From UBA9715 sp003452695 (GTDB lineage: Bacteria; Actinomycetota; Coriobacteriia; Coriobacteriales; Eggerthellaceae): a stretch of 64,000 nt of DNA. Shown in pieces: positions 63,946 through 64,000 of this stretch; the first letter of the stretch is position 1, and the number at the start of each line of letters is the position of its first letter. The notes under the pieces are model-generated. The model worked only from the letters and a program-made list of their open reading frames with translations. It was not told the DNA's origin and did not search any database. Both the position numbers and the translations under genes were made by a program. Location: positions 12,642 through 76,641 of the forward strand of contig CAMOTA010000001.1 in the NCBI GenBank assembly GCA_946625225.1. Direction: 5' to 3'.

Positions 63946-64000
63946 GGCCCGGCCAGCGGCGGGGACGGGGAGAGGGGTGAGGGCGATTCTGCAGGCACAA
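63946..64000. repeat. Dispersed GC-rich repeat, cut by window edge
   Basis: The segment shares GAGAGGGGTGAGGGCGATTC and flanking bases with the right side of the 25058-25212 inverted repeat (complement strand), with TCTGCAGGCACA versus TCCGCAGGCACA. A weaker copy is at about 29630-29680 (GGCCAGCGGCG, GGACGGGGAG, GGGATTCTGCGGG). Three related copies in 64 kb suggest a genome-wide palindromic repeat family. Confidence 0.65.

Overview
The window is GC-rich bacterial chromosome carrying the replication origin. Gene content points to the Actinomycetota, most likely class Coriobacteriia (Eggerthellales-type). The pointers are a DUF721/DciA gene between recF and gyrB, very large secreted repeat proteins with BspA-type leucine-rich and Cna-B modules, and a giant BcrAD/BadFG-type dehydratase-activase fusion. 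This placement is inference from gene families; no rRNA is present to fix the genus. I found no tRNA, rRNA, CRISPR array, prophage or insertion sequence.

Left arm (1-18932, genes mostly on the minus strand, away from the origin): the 5' part of a PilC/GspF-type assembly gene, aspartate kinase, a DUF47/PhoU-like protein, a Fic-protein remnant (plus strand), a membrane-anchored LytM-like protein, a 1991-residue secreted repeat protein, a MNT-type nucleotidyltransferase with a tiny overlapping partner, then gyrA, gyrB, DUF721/DciA, recF and dnaN.

Origin (about 18933-22747): gene direction switches here. Next to dnaN, but divergent from it, lie a GHKL-ATPase/winged-helix gene and dnaA, both on the plus strand and followed by rpmH. 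The common actinobacterial order has dnaA running with dnaN and divergent from rpmH, so dnaA is inverted here. DnaA-box-like sequences (variant TTTTCCACA) occur in three separate intergenic regions around these two genes.

Right of the origin (22748-28396): rpmH, rnpA, yidD, yidC, jag/khpB, rsmG, parA and parB, with three perfect parS sites (26039, 29719, 33854), the last inside a coding sequence.

Middle (28547-49406): rlmN, ddl, a DUF4143 ATPase behind a twin-operator promoter, a short C-tail membrane protein, an exonuclease-DinG helicase fusion carrying a parS site, a coiled-coil membrane protein, a degenerate M28-peptidase membrane protein with a very long disordered insertion, a small Cys-rich protein, asd, a TlyA-type methyltransferase, the dehydratase-activase fusion, rsmI and a YgjP-type metalloprotease. 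Several long perfect inverted repeats lie between these genes (25058-25212, 37309-37405, 40941-41154).

Right end (49778-64000): a 3751-residue cell-wall protein made of five beta-helix modules, a PI-PLC-type catalytic domain, Cna-B modules, tandem repeats and a C-terminal sorting signal; then a secreted coiled-coil/lysozyme-like protein and a UPF0210 (PFL-family) protein on the minus strand. A repeat related to one of the inverted repeats runs off the window edge.

Functionally the core is replication initiation, topology, segregation, membrane-protein insertion and ribosome maturation. Around it sit lysine/diaminopimelate and D-Ala-D-Ala precursor enzymes (lysC, asd, ddl) and surface or envelope proteins.
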